Source: Moringa oleifera
Lineage: Eukaryota > Streptophyta > Magnoliopsida > Brassicales > Moringaceae
Length of the DNA: 64,000 nucleotides
Direction of reading: 5' to 3'
Assembly (NCBI GenBank): GCA_021397835.1
Contig: JAJFZO010000566.1
Span: 1,550,001-1,614,000, forward strand
The position numbers were made by a program, and so were the translations under genes. Numbering within the stretch: the stretch's first letter is position 1; every line of letters starts with the position of its first letter. The notes beneath the pieces are model-generated. The model was not told where the DNA came from. It searched no databases and saw only the letters and a program-made list of their open reading frames with translations. Positions 11,349 to 23,200 of this stretch are shown here, piece by piece.

Positions 11349-12130
11349 GGAGCTCTGGATGTTCAATGTATTGTATTAGTATGATCACATCTTTGACACT
11401 CTAACCTCTAGATCAGCTCTAATCATAGATCAGCCTGGAAGAGTGGTCCATGAGCAAACCATATTTCCTCCCCGGATCCTAACCGCTGTTCTGGACTGCT
11501 TCCCTGATTAATTTCCAGTAGATGTTTCACTATATATATATTACTATGTAGGAATGTGAACTTGGGTGTAGATAGTGAACATTTGGCGTCATGTAGAATG
11601 GAAACTGGTATATATTTCCAGTTCTTGTAGAAATGCTTTCTTTCCTGTCTTCTTTGACCTTTCTCTACACTGGCCCTTGATCTACCTTATAGAAATGCCA
11701 ATCAGAAGAGACTATAGGGTTTACTGATTGTAGCCATGTAGAAGATTGGTTGAATAAGCCAAAACCTTAATAATATGATGCTGATGCCTGTTGGGTACAA
11801 GGGCCAGGCTGGCATTTGATGTGTAGGAATCTGTGCTACAGTTGATGTCTGACATTTGGTGTACAGAAATCCCCACTTAAATGTTCCCATGCTTTGGTGT
11901 CTCAGATTTCAAATTCTAGGTCACTACTTCATGATAATTGCTAGGGTTTGTCTGAGCCATTTTTGGTTTGACAATCATTTCATAACTGTAATGCCATTCA
12001 ACTGTTTTCCAATAAGCTTGGGTTTTTGACATGAAAAGATAAAGTGGTTTAGTGAAACAAGCTGGTTTCCATCTTCTCCTCCTCTGCCCATAAGGCTTGG
12101 CATTGGGCACTGAGTCTTACTAAATTTTGC
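11349..12130 (+). other. 3' UTR and flank of SAP30-like gene
   Basis: Mixed-composition sequence after the stop codon, probably 3' UTR for the first 200-300 bases (for example around ATATATATATTACTATGTAG near 11530). No further gene is supported before the AT-rich DNA begins. Confidence 0.4.
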
Positions 12131-12279
12131 GAACGGGGCAGCGGCTAAATGAATTAGAATCTTTTATTAATTTAATGTTTATAAGTTATTAAAAAATAGC
12201 ATATCTTTTTTATAATTTAAAATAAATACAATATAAAATTTTGATTTTTTTTGTATTATCAATTAAATTTTCAAGTCAT

Positions 12280-13150
12280 AGTTTAAATTAAATTTTATTA
12301 AAAAGTTAAAAATATTTAAATTAAATATTCTTTGGTAATAATTTTGAGTTAAATAATAAAGTAAAATTTTCATAAAAATTTAATATATATTTCGTGTTAT
12401 TAATTAAATTTTATTTTTTATATTTAAAAATGATAAATATTATTTTAAATATTAATTTAAATTAAATTGAATTTTATAAATAAATTTAAAAATTAAAGAT
12501 GTTTAAATTGAAAATTTTGTACAATGAATTTTGATTTTAAATTTTTTTAAAGATATAAAAGATATTTAAATTATCATTACAAAAAAGTTTTAAATTTTTT
12601 AAGTATTAAAAATATATCTTTTAAAATTTTAATATTAAATTCTAAAAAATTCACAAAAATAGATTTTATAACAAAAATTATTCTTGAGAAATAAATTTTT
12701 AAATGAAATGAATAATTCATTTTAATTATTTTTGAGATATTTTATTAGTAAAAATATTTTTTTATTTTTTATAATTATTTGAGTTAAGTTTTAATTTAAA
12801 TTAAATTAAAAGATTAAGATTTAATTTGTGACTTTTTCAATATAAGAATTTTATTAATAATATGGAATAAATATCAAAATTTTATAAAACTTTTATTAAA
12901 AAAATATTCAAGTTAAAGTAAAAATAAATTTTAAAAATTTTTAATACTGAAAATACTTTTTAAAAAATATTATATCTTAAGTAAATTAAAAATTTTATAA
13001 AAATAAATTAAAAATTAAAAATTATTCAAATTTAAAAATAAATCTAAAATAAAATAAATAAGTAATATGATTTGATTTTTAGGTATTTTAACAATACAAA
13101 TAGTTTTAATTTTTATTAATTATTTAAATTAAAAAACAATTTAAATCAAA
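12280..13150 (+). repeat. Diverged AT-rich dispersed repeat, plus orientation
   Basis: Contains the core order shared with other copies: GAGATATTTTATTAGTAAAA near 12733, then TATAATTATTTGAGTTAA near 12769, then AATTAAATTAAAAG. Upstream it has the AAATTTTTTAAGTATTAAAA block also found near 25.7 kb. It may be more than one nested or tandem copy; edges are approximate. Confidence 0.4.
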
Positions 13151-13499
13151 ATCAAAATTCCATTTGTTATTTCAAAAGTTTGATCATAACATGCGTTCCT
13201 GTTTTCTATAATCTTTATTCTATAATTTATTATATTCATAAACAAATTTTGAAAAATTATTTATTTGTTTGGTCACGTTGTGGTGTGTTTTTTATTAATA
13301 TTAATAAAATTAAACAAATAAAGTAACAAGTCTCATGAATTAACCAGAATTATGAGTTACATTTTATTGGTAAATGTAATGTTTCACATATTTATTGAAA
13401 TTTAATAAAAATTGGATAAATAGACTCATGGCTACTATCAATAATTAATATTTTTAAAAAAAATTGTACAAGTTTGTGATATTTTATAAAGTATTGATC

Positions 13500-14060
13500 T
13501 ATTTTAATTAAATTGAATAAATTGATATAATTTTATTTAAGTAAGTAAAAGAAAAATGAAGTATACCTATTTTTTATTTTATACTTTAAATTATGAATTA
13601 AATTAGTTTTATATTCAAAATTTTAATTTGATTTGATTTAGTTTCAATGAAAATTTTAAAATTTTAAAAATTTTAAATTGATGATGTTATACAAAGAATT
13701 TTAATTTTAATTTTTTATGATTATAAAAAATAATTTTGTAAAATTAATAATAGGTAATGTTAATTTCATCATACTTAAAAATTAAAAAACTTATAAAATA
13801 CAATTCACGAATTAAAATATTATTCAAATTTGAAAGATATGTTTTGAATTGAGTATAAAACTTATTTGAGTCATTTTTAAGTGATTTATTAATAAATAAT
13901 ATGCTTAATTTTCACCAGTATTATTAAATAAAGATTTAATTTATTTTAAATTTAAAATTTAAATATATAATTAATTCAATCCATACATCAAAATTAAAAT
14001 ATATATATATATATAATTTTTTATATTTATTATTTATTTATTTATGTATGTATGTATTAT
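13500..14060 (+). repeat. Second AT-rich repeat copy plus simple repeats
   Basis: A weaker match to the same family (TTATTTGAGTCATTTTTAAG near 13862). It is followed by an (AT)n run near 14000-14015 and TTTA/TATG simple repeats at about 14025-14055. Confidence 0.3.
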
Positions 14061-14156
14061 TAATATGATAATAAAATTATATAAAACAAAATTCTCTCCT
14101 TCTTGGATCTTCATAGTAAAATTTCTGGCCTGAAACTGATATTTTTCTGTTGAGTT

Positions 14157-14472
14157 TGGGCCATTTCTGACGAATAAATCCTTTTTTAAAAAAAAAATCA
14201 GTCTGTCCATCTCAATATTTTCAAGTTTGGGTTAGAAATGGGCTTCGATATTTTCTAGGGTAAACAGAAAGGCTTACGTTACGTGTCTGTCAATTACAGC
14301 GAGTAGCCTAGACCGGTACAGTTAGGGAGCGTACGGCAAATTCATAATTCATTCCTCCTTAAACGCAATTAAATGTTTGTTTATTTAATTATTCGAACTG
14401 TAAATGGAGAGTCCACCTTTTTGAGGGAAAGTCGTTCTCGCACACGAAATCAGCAAGCACGCACGCATAGCA

Positions 14473-14509
<37 letters not shown>

Positions 14510-14590
14510 AAAGTTTGCTGAAAGAAATCAGTTATAAAGTCTTTTCTATTCTCCTTCGCATTTATTCCTTTCCAGATTCTCCTTCCCGGG
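14157..14590 (+). promoter_or_regulatory. Promoter and first leader exon of the RING-H2 gene
   Basis: TGGGCC at 14157-14162 and TGGGCT at 14239-14244 lie in a normal-GC stretch after AT-rich DNA. A (GA)n microsatellite at 14477-14507 sits in the presumed leader. A likely donor follows CTTCCCGG near 14589 (GTAATT), with an acceptor at CTGAAG near 16001. That makes a leader intron of about 1.4 kb before the coding ATG. Motifs are seen; transcript ends are inferred. Confidence 0.45.
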
Positions 14591-16065
14591 TAATTTTTTC
14601 TCTCTCTACGCAAAAAAAGCTGTGTTTCTAATGATAAGCTGGTTTCTCACCTCTAGTTTTATACTTACATGGATGCTTAGCTTTCTTATTTTCTAATTCT
14701 GCTTTTCCGTTGGTTTCCTTTTGCGTTGAGATAGTTGTTGGAATTATGGGTTTATTTTCTGTTTTGATCCTGGGTTCTACTATATTTAATTGGTTTGTGT
14801 ATTCTTTCATGAACTGGGTTGCTAAATATGGATGAGAATCGATTAGGGTTGTGTTAGACATATGCTGACAACTGTTGTTGGTTTAATTTATTGATGCTTT
14901 TGAATACATAGCTGATACTTCATTGCTTTAAAGGGTAATGTTTATTTTCTCATGAGTTTGTGTCCTTTGTTTGGTAGGAAGGCCTTGGTAATCGAGCTAT
15001 TATGTTTACAAGATGCTTTTGGTGTTTTAGGATTGTTATTCTGTAGGAATTGTTTTGATCGTTAATAGTTCTTGTTAATTGGGATGGGTGTTTCTATTTC
15101 CCCAATAGGTTGGATAAAGTGGTGTGAGTCATGAGATGAGCATGCTTAAGCGAATGCACAATAGTTTAATGGTTGAGGGCCTCTATGATTTTTGTTTATG
15201 GAGCAGTTATATTGAATCGTACCTAATGGTTGAGTATGTTTTTGTATGATATGTTCTATTTGTTAAGAACTACTTGTTATAGATATGTGAAAGTGACAGA
15301 ATTCTACTTTATTATATTTAAGAGTTTGGTTAACGAAGATCAACCCAGTAAATGGTGATACAGGATTCTGGATGGACTTGGATGCTTAATTGCGTGAGGA
15401 CTAAGTGATAAGACTCTTGTTGCTTGTGGCATTGTCAAACTGGAAATATCCTGTCACTGGCAAGATCTTAGTGTCAGGCTCTTCTGTGATTCACAAGAGT
15501 GGGCTTAACAGTCATAACATCTTTTTGAAACTTTTCTCGAATTGGATTTCTCATTTTTCTCATTTGTTTTTTGAATTTTTTGTTTGAATATATTCATGGT
15601 GTGCCAGGGTTGCAAAGAAAAATGACATGATCAGTCTCTTGCTGAGTTATCTTTGCGTCTTATATTCTTCGTCTTAGTTCTGGTGTTACCTAATGTCCTA
15701 TATTCTTATTATCTTAGTTATTCCAGTGTAATCCATATGAAAGTGTTTCAAGTCAATGTCAGCTTGAAGCACGGTTTTTATGTTTGCTATGGCATTTATG
15801 TGTATTTTATGTGGTTGTGCCATATTTCCTGTACTGTATGCATTGTGTTGATGATCCCGTTTCCTACTTGTTACTACATTTATTAGTCTTAATCTTTTGC
15901 TAAGTACAGATTTCAATGAGTAAGTCTTTGGCAGTATAAAGTTGTTAAGCTTTGTGCTGGTTGTCATTCGTATAACAAATTCTCATATTCTTTTTCTGAA
16001 GAGCAAGATATGGTGCACCAAGTGGCTATGCTTTCAAATTGGCAGTGGAGATAAGTAAAGCAGAA

Positions 16066-17476
16066 ATGGGAGGTTGCTGCTGTTGTTCTTCCAGAAGAGC
16101 TGAACTAACCAGCGCGCCAGCATACTATTATGTCAGTGTTATTTTCAAACTCCTTTGGATGCTCTTTTTCTCTATTTACTTGTATTTACCTTGAGCAGAA
16201 TGTTAGGTTATTGTTTGTTGGAACATAATGCAATGAGTAGTTGCATTGGAATTTTTTTGAGTGCATTGTTCAAGCGCATAGAACTTATTATGATTTTATA
16301 GAAAGGCAAGTTAAAGTAAAGAACTTGTTTCTATTTTCTCGTCAAAACTTCTAAAGAAAATTTATCTGCATGTCAAATGAATTTTTTTGCTTTGCAAGAT
16401 CTTGTGGTGTTTCCTGCTGAATGCAACTCTGGTGAAGGCCTCTAATCTAGTAAGCTCATGGGATAAATAAATCAGCAGAAAATGTGAGTTGTACTTGTTA
16501 GTAGACTATTTAGGTAGTGAATTTTATTAGTTAGCTGTGACCTATGATGGTAGGAAATGCATTTACTATATCCCCATATTCACTGCTTTATTTTCGTGTC
16601 TTGGTGGTACTTAATAATGTCTGCAGTATCCAAGAGCATCAGAGGAGCACGTTCCGTTGTCACCTCATTATGGGGCTTCCTCTGCGCTCTCCACAGGACT
16701 CCTTGTAGACACAAATCTGGAAACATCAGTCCTTGATGCATATAGACCACCTCCTGCACCTATCCCTTTTGATGTGACTTTGGGGCATCCTCAGACTGTA
16801 CAAGGTTCTCAAGAAATTTGCACTGATAAGAGTGATGCAGCACTGGGAAGCGCAAATTCTAATTCTGTTCAAGAGACAATTGGTAGGGAGACTTCAGCTA
16901 AGTGTGAGGACTTAAAGGAAACTGACTGCAAGGCACATCTTGATGTTGAATCGGCAAAGGAGGTAGAAGTAGGGCTTTCAAAGTCAGTTGAGCCAGTTGC
17001 ACTAACAGAAGAGGAGGATGTCTGTCCAACTTGTTTGGAAGGTAATGCTTTCTCGAACACTTAGATAACTTTCAATTGTCGACTTCTTATGGTAATTCAT
17101 TCTACTTCTGCTATCGTAGCTGTATTATGCACTTTCCTTGTGCCAGTAAAGGTATCGTGTATTTCTACCGACAGAATGATGGGATTTCTCATAATCCACT
17201 GTGTTTGGAGTATAAAAATTATCTTTTCATTCGTTCTTTCCAGAGTACGATGCAGAGAATCCAAAAATTATCACAAAATGTGAGCATCATTTTCACCTCG
17301 CTTGCATTCTTGAATGGATGGAAAGAAGTGATACTTGTCCTGTTTGTGACCAGGTTTGTCACGAAAAATATTTTTATGTCTTCTAACTGGATGAGGTGGT
17401 GGCATCTATTTTCCGGAAAAATAACTAGAACATCTGTTTTGTGCAGGAAATGGTGTTCAACCCTCTGGTTAATTAG
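16066..17476 (+). CDS. RHB1A: RING-H2 E3 ubiquitin ligase, RHB1A type
   Basis: Four coding exons join in phase: 16066-16131, 16627-17041, 17244-17353 and 17447-17476, giving 206 residues. The protein begins MGGCCCCSSR. Gly2 followed by a cysteine cluster is the pattern for N-myristoylation plus palmitoylation, so membrane attachment is likely. The middle (about 40-150) is low-complexity and acidic. The C-terminus is a RING-H2 domain: VCPTC, then CEHHFHLACILEWMERSDTC, then CPVCDQE, ending FNPLVN. All eight zinc ligands (C-C-C-H-H-C-C-C) are present. The family transfers ubiquitin from E2 enzymes to substrates; substrates are unknown to me. Layout, size and SALSTGLLVDTNLETS resemble Arabidopsis RHB1A and its paralogue, so the symbol denotes the family. 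The RING is split by introns, including a final 30-nt coding exon. Confidence 0.88.
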
Positions 17477-18480
17477 TAGCTGTCTGGTAACTTTTCAAGG
17501 TTTCACAACTATTCAAGTTTGCGGAACAAAGGAAATATTAGAGATTTTTTGTCCCTCTCTCGCCTTTGCATTTTCTATTTTCGGAAAGGAGAATTGCTGA
17601 TCCCAGATGTGGCGTTCTTGTCCGTTCACTTCTTTTGAGGTTGAATAGTTTGAAAGAAAAGAAGAAAAGTGAAAACAAACAAGAAGAGAAAAGAACCAAG
17701 GAAAAAGATAGCAGATACAAATGGGCATTTTGCCACTTTCATGTCCGTACTTGAGTGTCCATGCATTCATCCATTTTTTTCATTTTAGATCAGCATAATA
17801 GATAGCGCACTGAGTGGCATGAAAGGAATGGGATCCTAGTGACCTGGATGATTGCCCAAACCAAGTCAGAATCCACCCTCTTCGTGCTCGCCCTCTCTCC
17901 ATGTTTCACCATTCTGTCAACACAATCTTAGATCTTCTTGTTCTATCTTACTTTGTGTCGGTTCTGTAAATTACATTTCATTCCTATTCTGCATTTTTGT
18001 GGCATTGTTTGTGATTTGGGGAAATGAGTCAGTGTAAGTACAGGAGTTTGCAAGATTGTTTTACAGGTTTCTTACAGTGTGACGATATATAGAACCAAAA
18101 TGAAAGAAAAAAGGGTTTCTTTATTTTACCCAATTTATGTACATAACGCTATGGCTTTTCACATTGAAAGTTCTGCAAGTTACAGATTTTTCTAATTGAT
18201 CACTGCTCATCTTTATTGACATTTGATAGAACCAAAGGTGGATGGCAATTTGCAGCTGGAGAAGTGAACTTAACACTTATGTGCAACTACTCATCTGGCT
18301 TTTTTTTACAATGTATATTTGTCTCTCTTTCTTTTGATAAAAGTAAAAGTGGGGATGTAGAATCTCAGTTTGAGGGATAGAATCTTGATTTTAACTTATA
18401 TACTTGATTAGATGATTATAGAAGGGTTGATGGAGATGAAAAATCCTCATTTTGCTTTATGCCAGGGCTTAAATAATTTA
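17477..18480 (+). other. 3' UTR and flank of the RING-H2 gene
   Basis: Mixed-composition sequence after the TAG, probably 3' UTR to roughly 18050. No other reading frame has support. The apparent open frames here look like chance in low-complexity sequence. Confidence 0.4.
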
Positions 18481-19640
18481 ACCAAAGTTTTTCAAAATTT
18501 TTTTATTATTTGACTAATAAATTTATTTATGTAATTAATTCAGAAATTTTGAATCTTTTTTCAGGGATTTTGAATCTTTTTAAGGATATAAAGTTTGAAT
18601 AAAATACAATATAAAATAATATATAATGATATGAGCTTATGTTGGATGATGGATTTATGTTTGGGCATCTTCATTATAAAATAATTTATTTAGTGTGTAT
18701 ATATATATATATGGTATTTTTTACTAAAAATTTTATTAAATAAGAGTAAGGTGAAAATTATAGTTTTTATTTTGTTTAAGAACAAAGTAAAAAAAAGAAA
18801 AGATTTTTTGTGGCTGATTAATTTTGAATCTCATTAAATATTTCATATTTATTTCATTAAGGGATCAAATAATTTTGTTGATCTAAATTTGTACAGAGTT
18901 TTGTTTATAAAATGGTAAAAAATATATTTTATAATTTATAATATTAATATAAAAAATAAATAAAAATTTTAATCATTGATTTGATAATTTTATGATGCAT
19001 CATAATTGTTTTTGAAAAAAAATTAGTATAGATCAGCAGAGGTTTTATGAGGGTGAATTTCTATTAGGTTTTAATTTGACGGATTTTTCTTTTTTTCTTT
19101 TGATTTTTCCACTATGGCTATTATGGAATATTTATCTGAATAAGTTAGTTGCCATTACTAAAAAAAATACCAATTTACTATGTGAATATCTATAAACCCT
19201 TTTAGTATTTAGATTGTATGATATAATATTTAAATAATTATTTTTTTACTTCAAATATGAAAATGAACAATACGATATAATTAATAAATATTTTTTTACT
19301 AATTTTTAGGTGACAATATGTGCAGGCACATGATTGTATTCTTGTTTTAAAAATTAATATTTTTTAATTGTAATAACAATTATATTTGATTTATTATCAA
19401 ATTTTTAATTAGTGTCTAACTCAAGAACAATGATTATGAGATCGAAGTATTAAATTTGAAAATTTTATTAAAATTAAAACTTCTTTCATTATTTGTGGGT
19501 CAAAATCAAATCTAAAGTTTAAATCCCTTGAAGATTATCTTTTATAATCATCCAGATATTTTTTATAATTAATTTTGAAGTCTCAAAAGCATCCGAATTT
19601 TTAACTCAAATATTTTAATTATAATAATGTTTATATATAT
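18481..19640. other. AT-rich intergenic DNA, nothing recognised
   Basis: Very AT-rich, with an (AT)n run near 18697-18712. I see no gene or clear repeat. Confidence 0.4.
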
Positions 19641-19740
19641 TTATTTACAGCCAAAATGAAAAAGAAAACAGAGAAACAGAGACCCCTTTAATATTGAGTT
19701 TATGCTTCTAAATCTTTCTTATTGATGCCCTCAATTATAG

Positions 19741-20223
19741 AAGCTTCCTTCTCTCTCTCTCTCTCAGACAGATTTTGATTGTCAGAGACCTTGAAAATTT
19801 TCCATATTTGGCTGGCACCCACTGCTCGTTTTCAAAAATCCCAAACATCAAACCTTAATCTTGGCTGTCCTCACTTAATACCCTATTGTCTCTTTGTCGT
19901 CTCTGTTTCAGTTCTGTGGGATATATCTGGCGGATTTTTCAAAACGAAATCAAACAAGGAAAGCCCCAATAGCCAGCAGCCGAAAGGAGTTAATTAACTG
20001 CGGTGATGATATGCCAAAGGTTCTCCTTTCCTTCTGCCCCATAACCATATCATTCTGATTTCGAGATTCGATATTTGTGATACCTGTTGCTCTGTTTTCT
20101 TGATATCTTTTTGTTGTCGATTATTCTTTCTTGTATCAATCTGTGGACAAGTGTCGTAAGATTTTTTTTTTAAGTTGATTTTTGATTGTAAGAGTGAGAA
20201 GGGTAGGAATAAAATCTAAGTAC
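19741..20223 (+). promoter_or_regulatory. Leader region of the ARID-ELM2 gene
   Basis: Normal-GC sequence starts near 19660 after AT-rich DNA and has a (CT)n tract at about 19750-19765. This is consistent with the transcribed leader. A possible leader intron starts near 20019 (CCAAAG before GTTCTC) and ends at one of the AGs before 20224. No clear TATA box is visible. Confidence 0.35.
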
Positions 20224-23200
20224 ATGGCAGGATGGTCGATGTTAACAGATGGCTCCGCTTTGGATTGTGTTGTTGTCGGCGGTTGCAAGGATAGCGGTGG
20301 TTGCCTACCTGTTGATCATGTTGTTGGTAACTCTAATGAACATGAGATTAGACTAAGATGCCTGTTTGATCAGGTTCTTTCAGTTTTCTGGAAAGAGGCT
20401 GCTAGCAGGGGTTGTATTAGGCCTCTCCCACCGATGCTTGGTGATGGGCGATCACCAGATTTATTTGAGCTTTTCCTGGTGGTCAGAGAAAGAGGTGGAT
20501 TTGATACCGTGTCAAGGGATAGTTTGTGGTGTTCTGTGGCAATGGAATTGGGTTTGGATGATAGAGTTTCGCCCTCAGTTAAACTGATATATTTAAAGTA
20601 TTTGAATGAGTTGGAGAGATGGTTGAGGGGGAATTTTAGAGATAGTAGATTGGGAAATAAGTGTGAATGTGGTGGGCATGTCAAATTTTTATCATTGGAG
20701 CTAGAGACAGAATTCAGAGACTTGTTAAAAAATGCAGCAGATCAAAAAAGAAATGACAATAGATTTGATCTATTGGAATACAAGAAAACTGGCTTTGGCA
20801 AGGATATCAGGGGGAGTGAAATAAATTTACCCAATTCAAGAAATGGCTGCAAAAGATATGGGGATAACAAGAAAACTGAAGATGATGATGAAAAAGCTTG
20901 TAAGGATCCTAGTCTTGCGAAGAAACTAGTCAGTACACGGAAGAGAAAGCGAGAATCTCTATCAGGGATGCTAAACTGGGTGACCCATATTGCAAAGTAT
21001 CCTTTTGATCCTTCGATTGAGGCAATACCTGATGCTTCAAAGTGGAAAGATCACAAAGGCAAGGAGTACTGGTTCCAAGCAATTAGGGCACGGGAGGCTC
21101 TGCTGCAAGGAAGGCATCTTGGTTCAAACATTGAGCAGCCTCGGTTGCAGGTACTTATTATATGTTTTGGTGTTTCCTTTTACCTACGTTTTCAGTAATA
21201 ACTAAGCTACTCAGATATTGTAACATCCAAGTTCTTTAGCTTTGCTGCTGGCCTTTTCCAAATTTCAAATTGTAACCCACATAAAGATAGACTAGTAATA
21301 GTATTCTGGGGATCTTGCTGCCTATAGTTATTAGACAGGTTCATAATCCATTTTCTTGATTCTTTTTTCTCATTCAATGCCAAGAGGAATTCCAGTTAAA
21401 ATAATTTTAGGAGCCCCTATAAAATCTAATCTGTATAGAGCACAGAGCAGTTATTGGTATCCTTGCAGTCTGTTTTAATTTGGTCGTGGCTGCCTAGATT
21501 TATTAGGCAAGGATCGTGATCCATTTCTTGTTTTCTTTCTTCATGAGCAATGGTAATTGAATGAGACAATATCCACCATAAAAATCTTATCCTTTGCTGT
21601 AGCCATTTTTAAATTCAAAGCCACATCTATCTTGCCACCTCAGCCTCTTCTCGATCATTTCGACCAGATCACTCAAAGGACATTATTATTATGTTCGGGT
21701 CACCATCAATCATGATGGTAAGATAATGTCATTCCATGAAGTTGTAAGAAGTTATATGAGAACATCCAATAGGTTTGTTCGTTTATGAAGATAACAGTTT
21801 AAGATGAATCATAAAATCACATTTGTTTTTGTATCCGATGGATATCAAACCTATTTTACTGTACTTAACATTTTTGGAGTGAGAGATCATGACAATACAT
21901 GAGAAACATCCAATGATTTGTTCTTTTATGAAGATAACACTTTATGATAAATCATGGAAATCATATTTGTTTTGGTATCCCATGGATATCAACCCTATTT
22001 TGTGGTACATAACATTTATGGAGCGAGAGATCATGATAACTAATGGTTGTATAAGTTTAAAATGGAAACAAATCAATTTCAAATGGCATAGGAAATGAAA
22101 TAAAATGTTGTAAGCTTTTGAGATGCACGTTGCATTGTTTACTATTACTTTTATGCCTTTCATTTCTGTATTGTAGTCTGCAGCTTTAGATTTACATTCT
22201 ACTGATGGACCTCTACATTTGCCCCCCCCCCCCCCCCCCCCTTTTTTTTTCCTGTTTTTGGGGGGGGGGGGGGGGGTTTGGGGAGAGCAGCATGAAGGTG
22301 GTTTGTTCTGAAGGATGGGTTGTAGGATTGGATAAAGGATCACAAGATTGTACCAGCATTGAGGAGTAATGTTTCACATGCAATGTAATAATATAAAAAT
22401 CTCAAAACTAGTATCATTAAGATCAGATGCTTATAATTCACATAAATGTTTGTGGAGCAGTTCCCTGGGTGAAAGGATTTCTGATTAAGCAGCAGTAAGA
22501 GTAATGAAATTTAAGCCTGACAATTCTGGAGAAAGTGGGGAGAAAAGGGTGAATAGATGGACCAGAAGAATCCAAGTGTAAATATTTTCTATATCTAGTG
22601 TTTGATAACGTAGAAGGAGAGACGTTAAGGAGTGCAGTTGCCCTCAGAATCAAAGTTGGCCGGTTGAAATTAAGAAGTGGTATATGAGAGCTAGGTTTCA
22701 CAGGGTCAGGTATCCAATTTATAAGACTAGCTTATTGAGTGGAGAGATTTTTCTCTCTTATAAAGCTTAAGATCTCCCCAACATGTATCTAAGGTGAGAT
22801 TTGGTACCTCTTACCTACCCATCGTTGCAATTTGGTACCCGTTACCTACCCAAGGTGGCATACCTACTTGGTGTCGATGGCTCATACCTTTGTATACGGT
22901 TGTTTGGTGAGAATCGGATAATGGTTGGAATGTGATCTGATATTACTCGTCATGAGGTTGGAGTATCCAACTCAAAAGATTAGCTTTCTCTTTAGAGCTC
23001 TGATCTTCCCAACATGCAACCGATGTAAGACTTACCAGTCACCACATTGGCATGTATGGTAAAACTAATATTTTATTTTTTACTTGTCCGACTCTATAAC
23101 GCCTTTAGCACACCCTACTTTTTAATTGCTTTTGGCAATGACCTTGGGCACTATCCTTCCCTCTGTGGATGTTAGATATGATATTTTAGTTTTTTTTTTT

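Noticed and set aside
17076..17600. 174-codon frame overlapping the RING-H2 gene
   Set aside because: It reads through an intron and the RING exons in the wrong frame; the spliced frame restores all eight zinc ligands.
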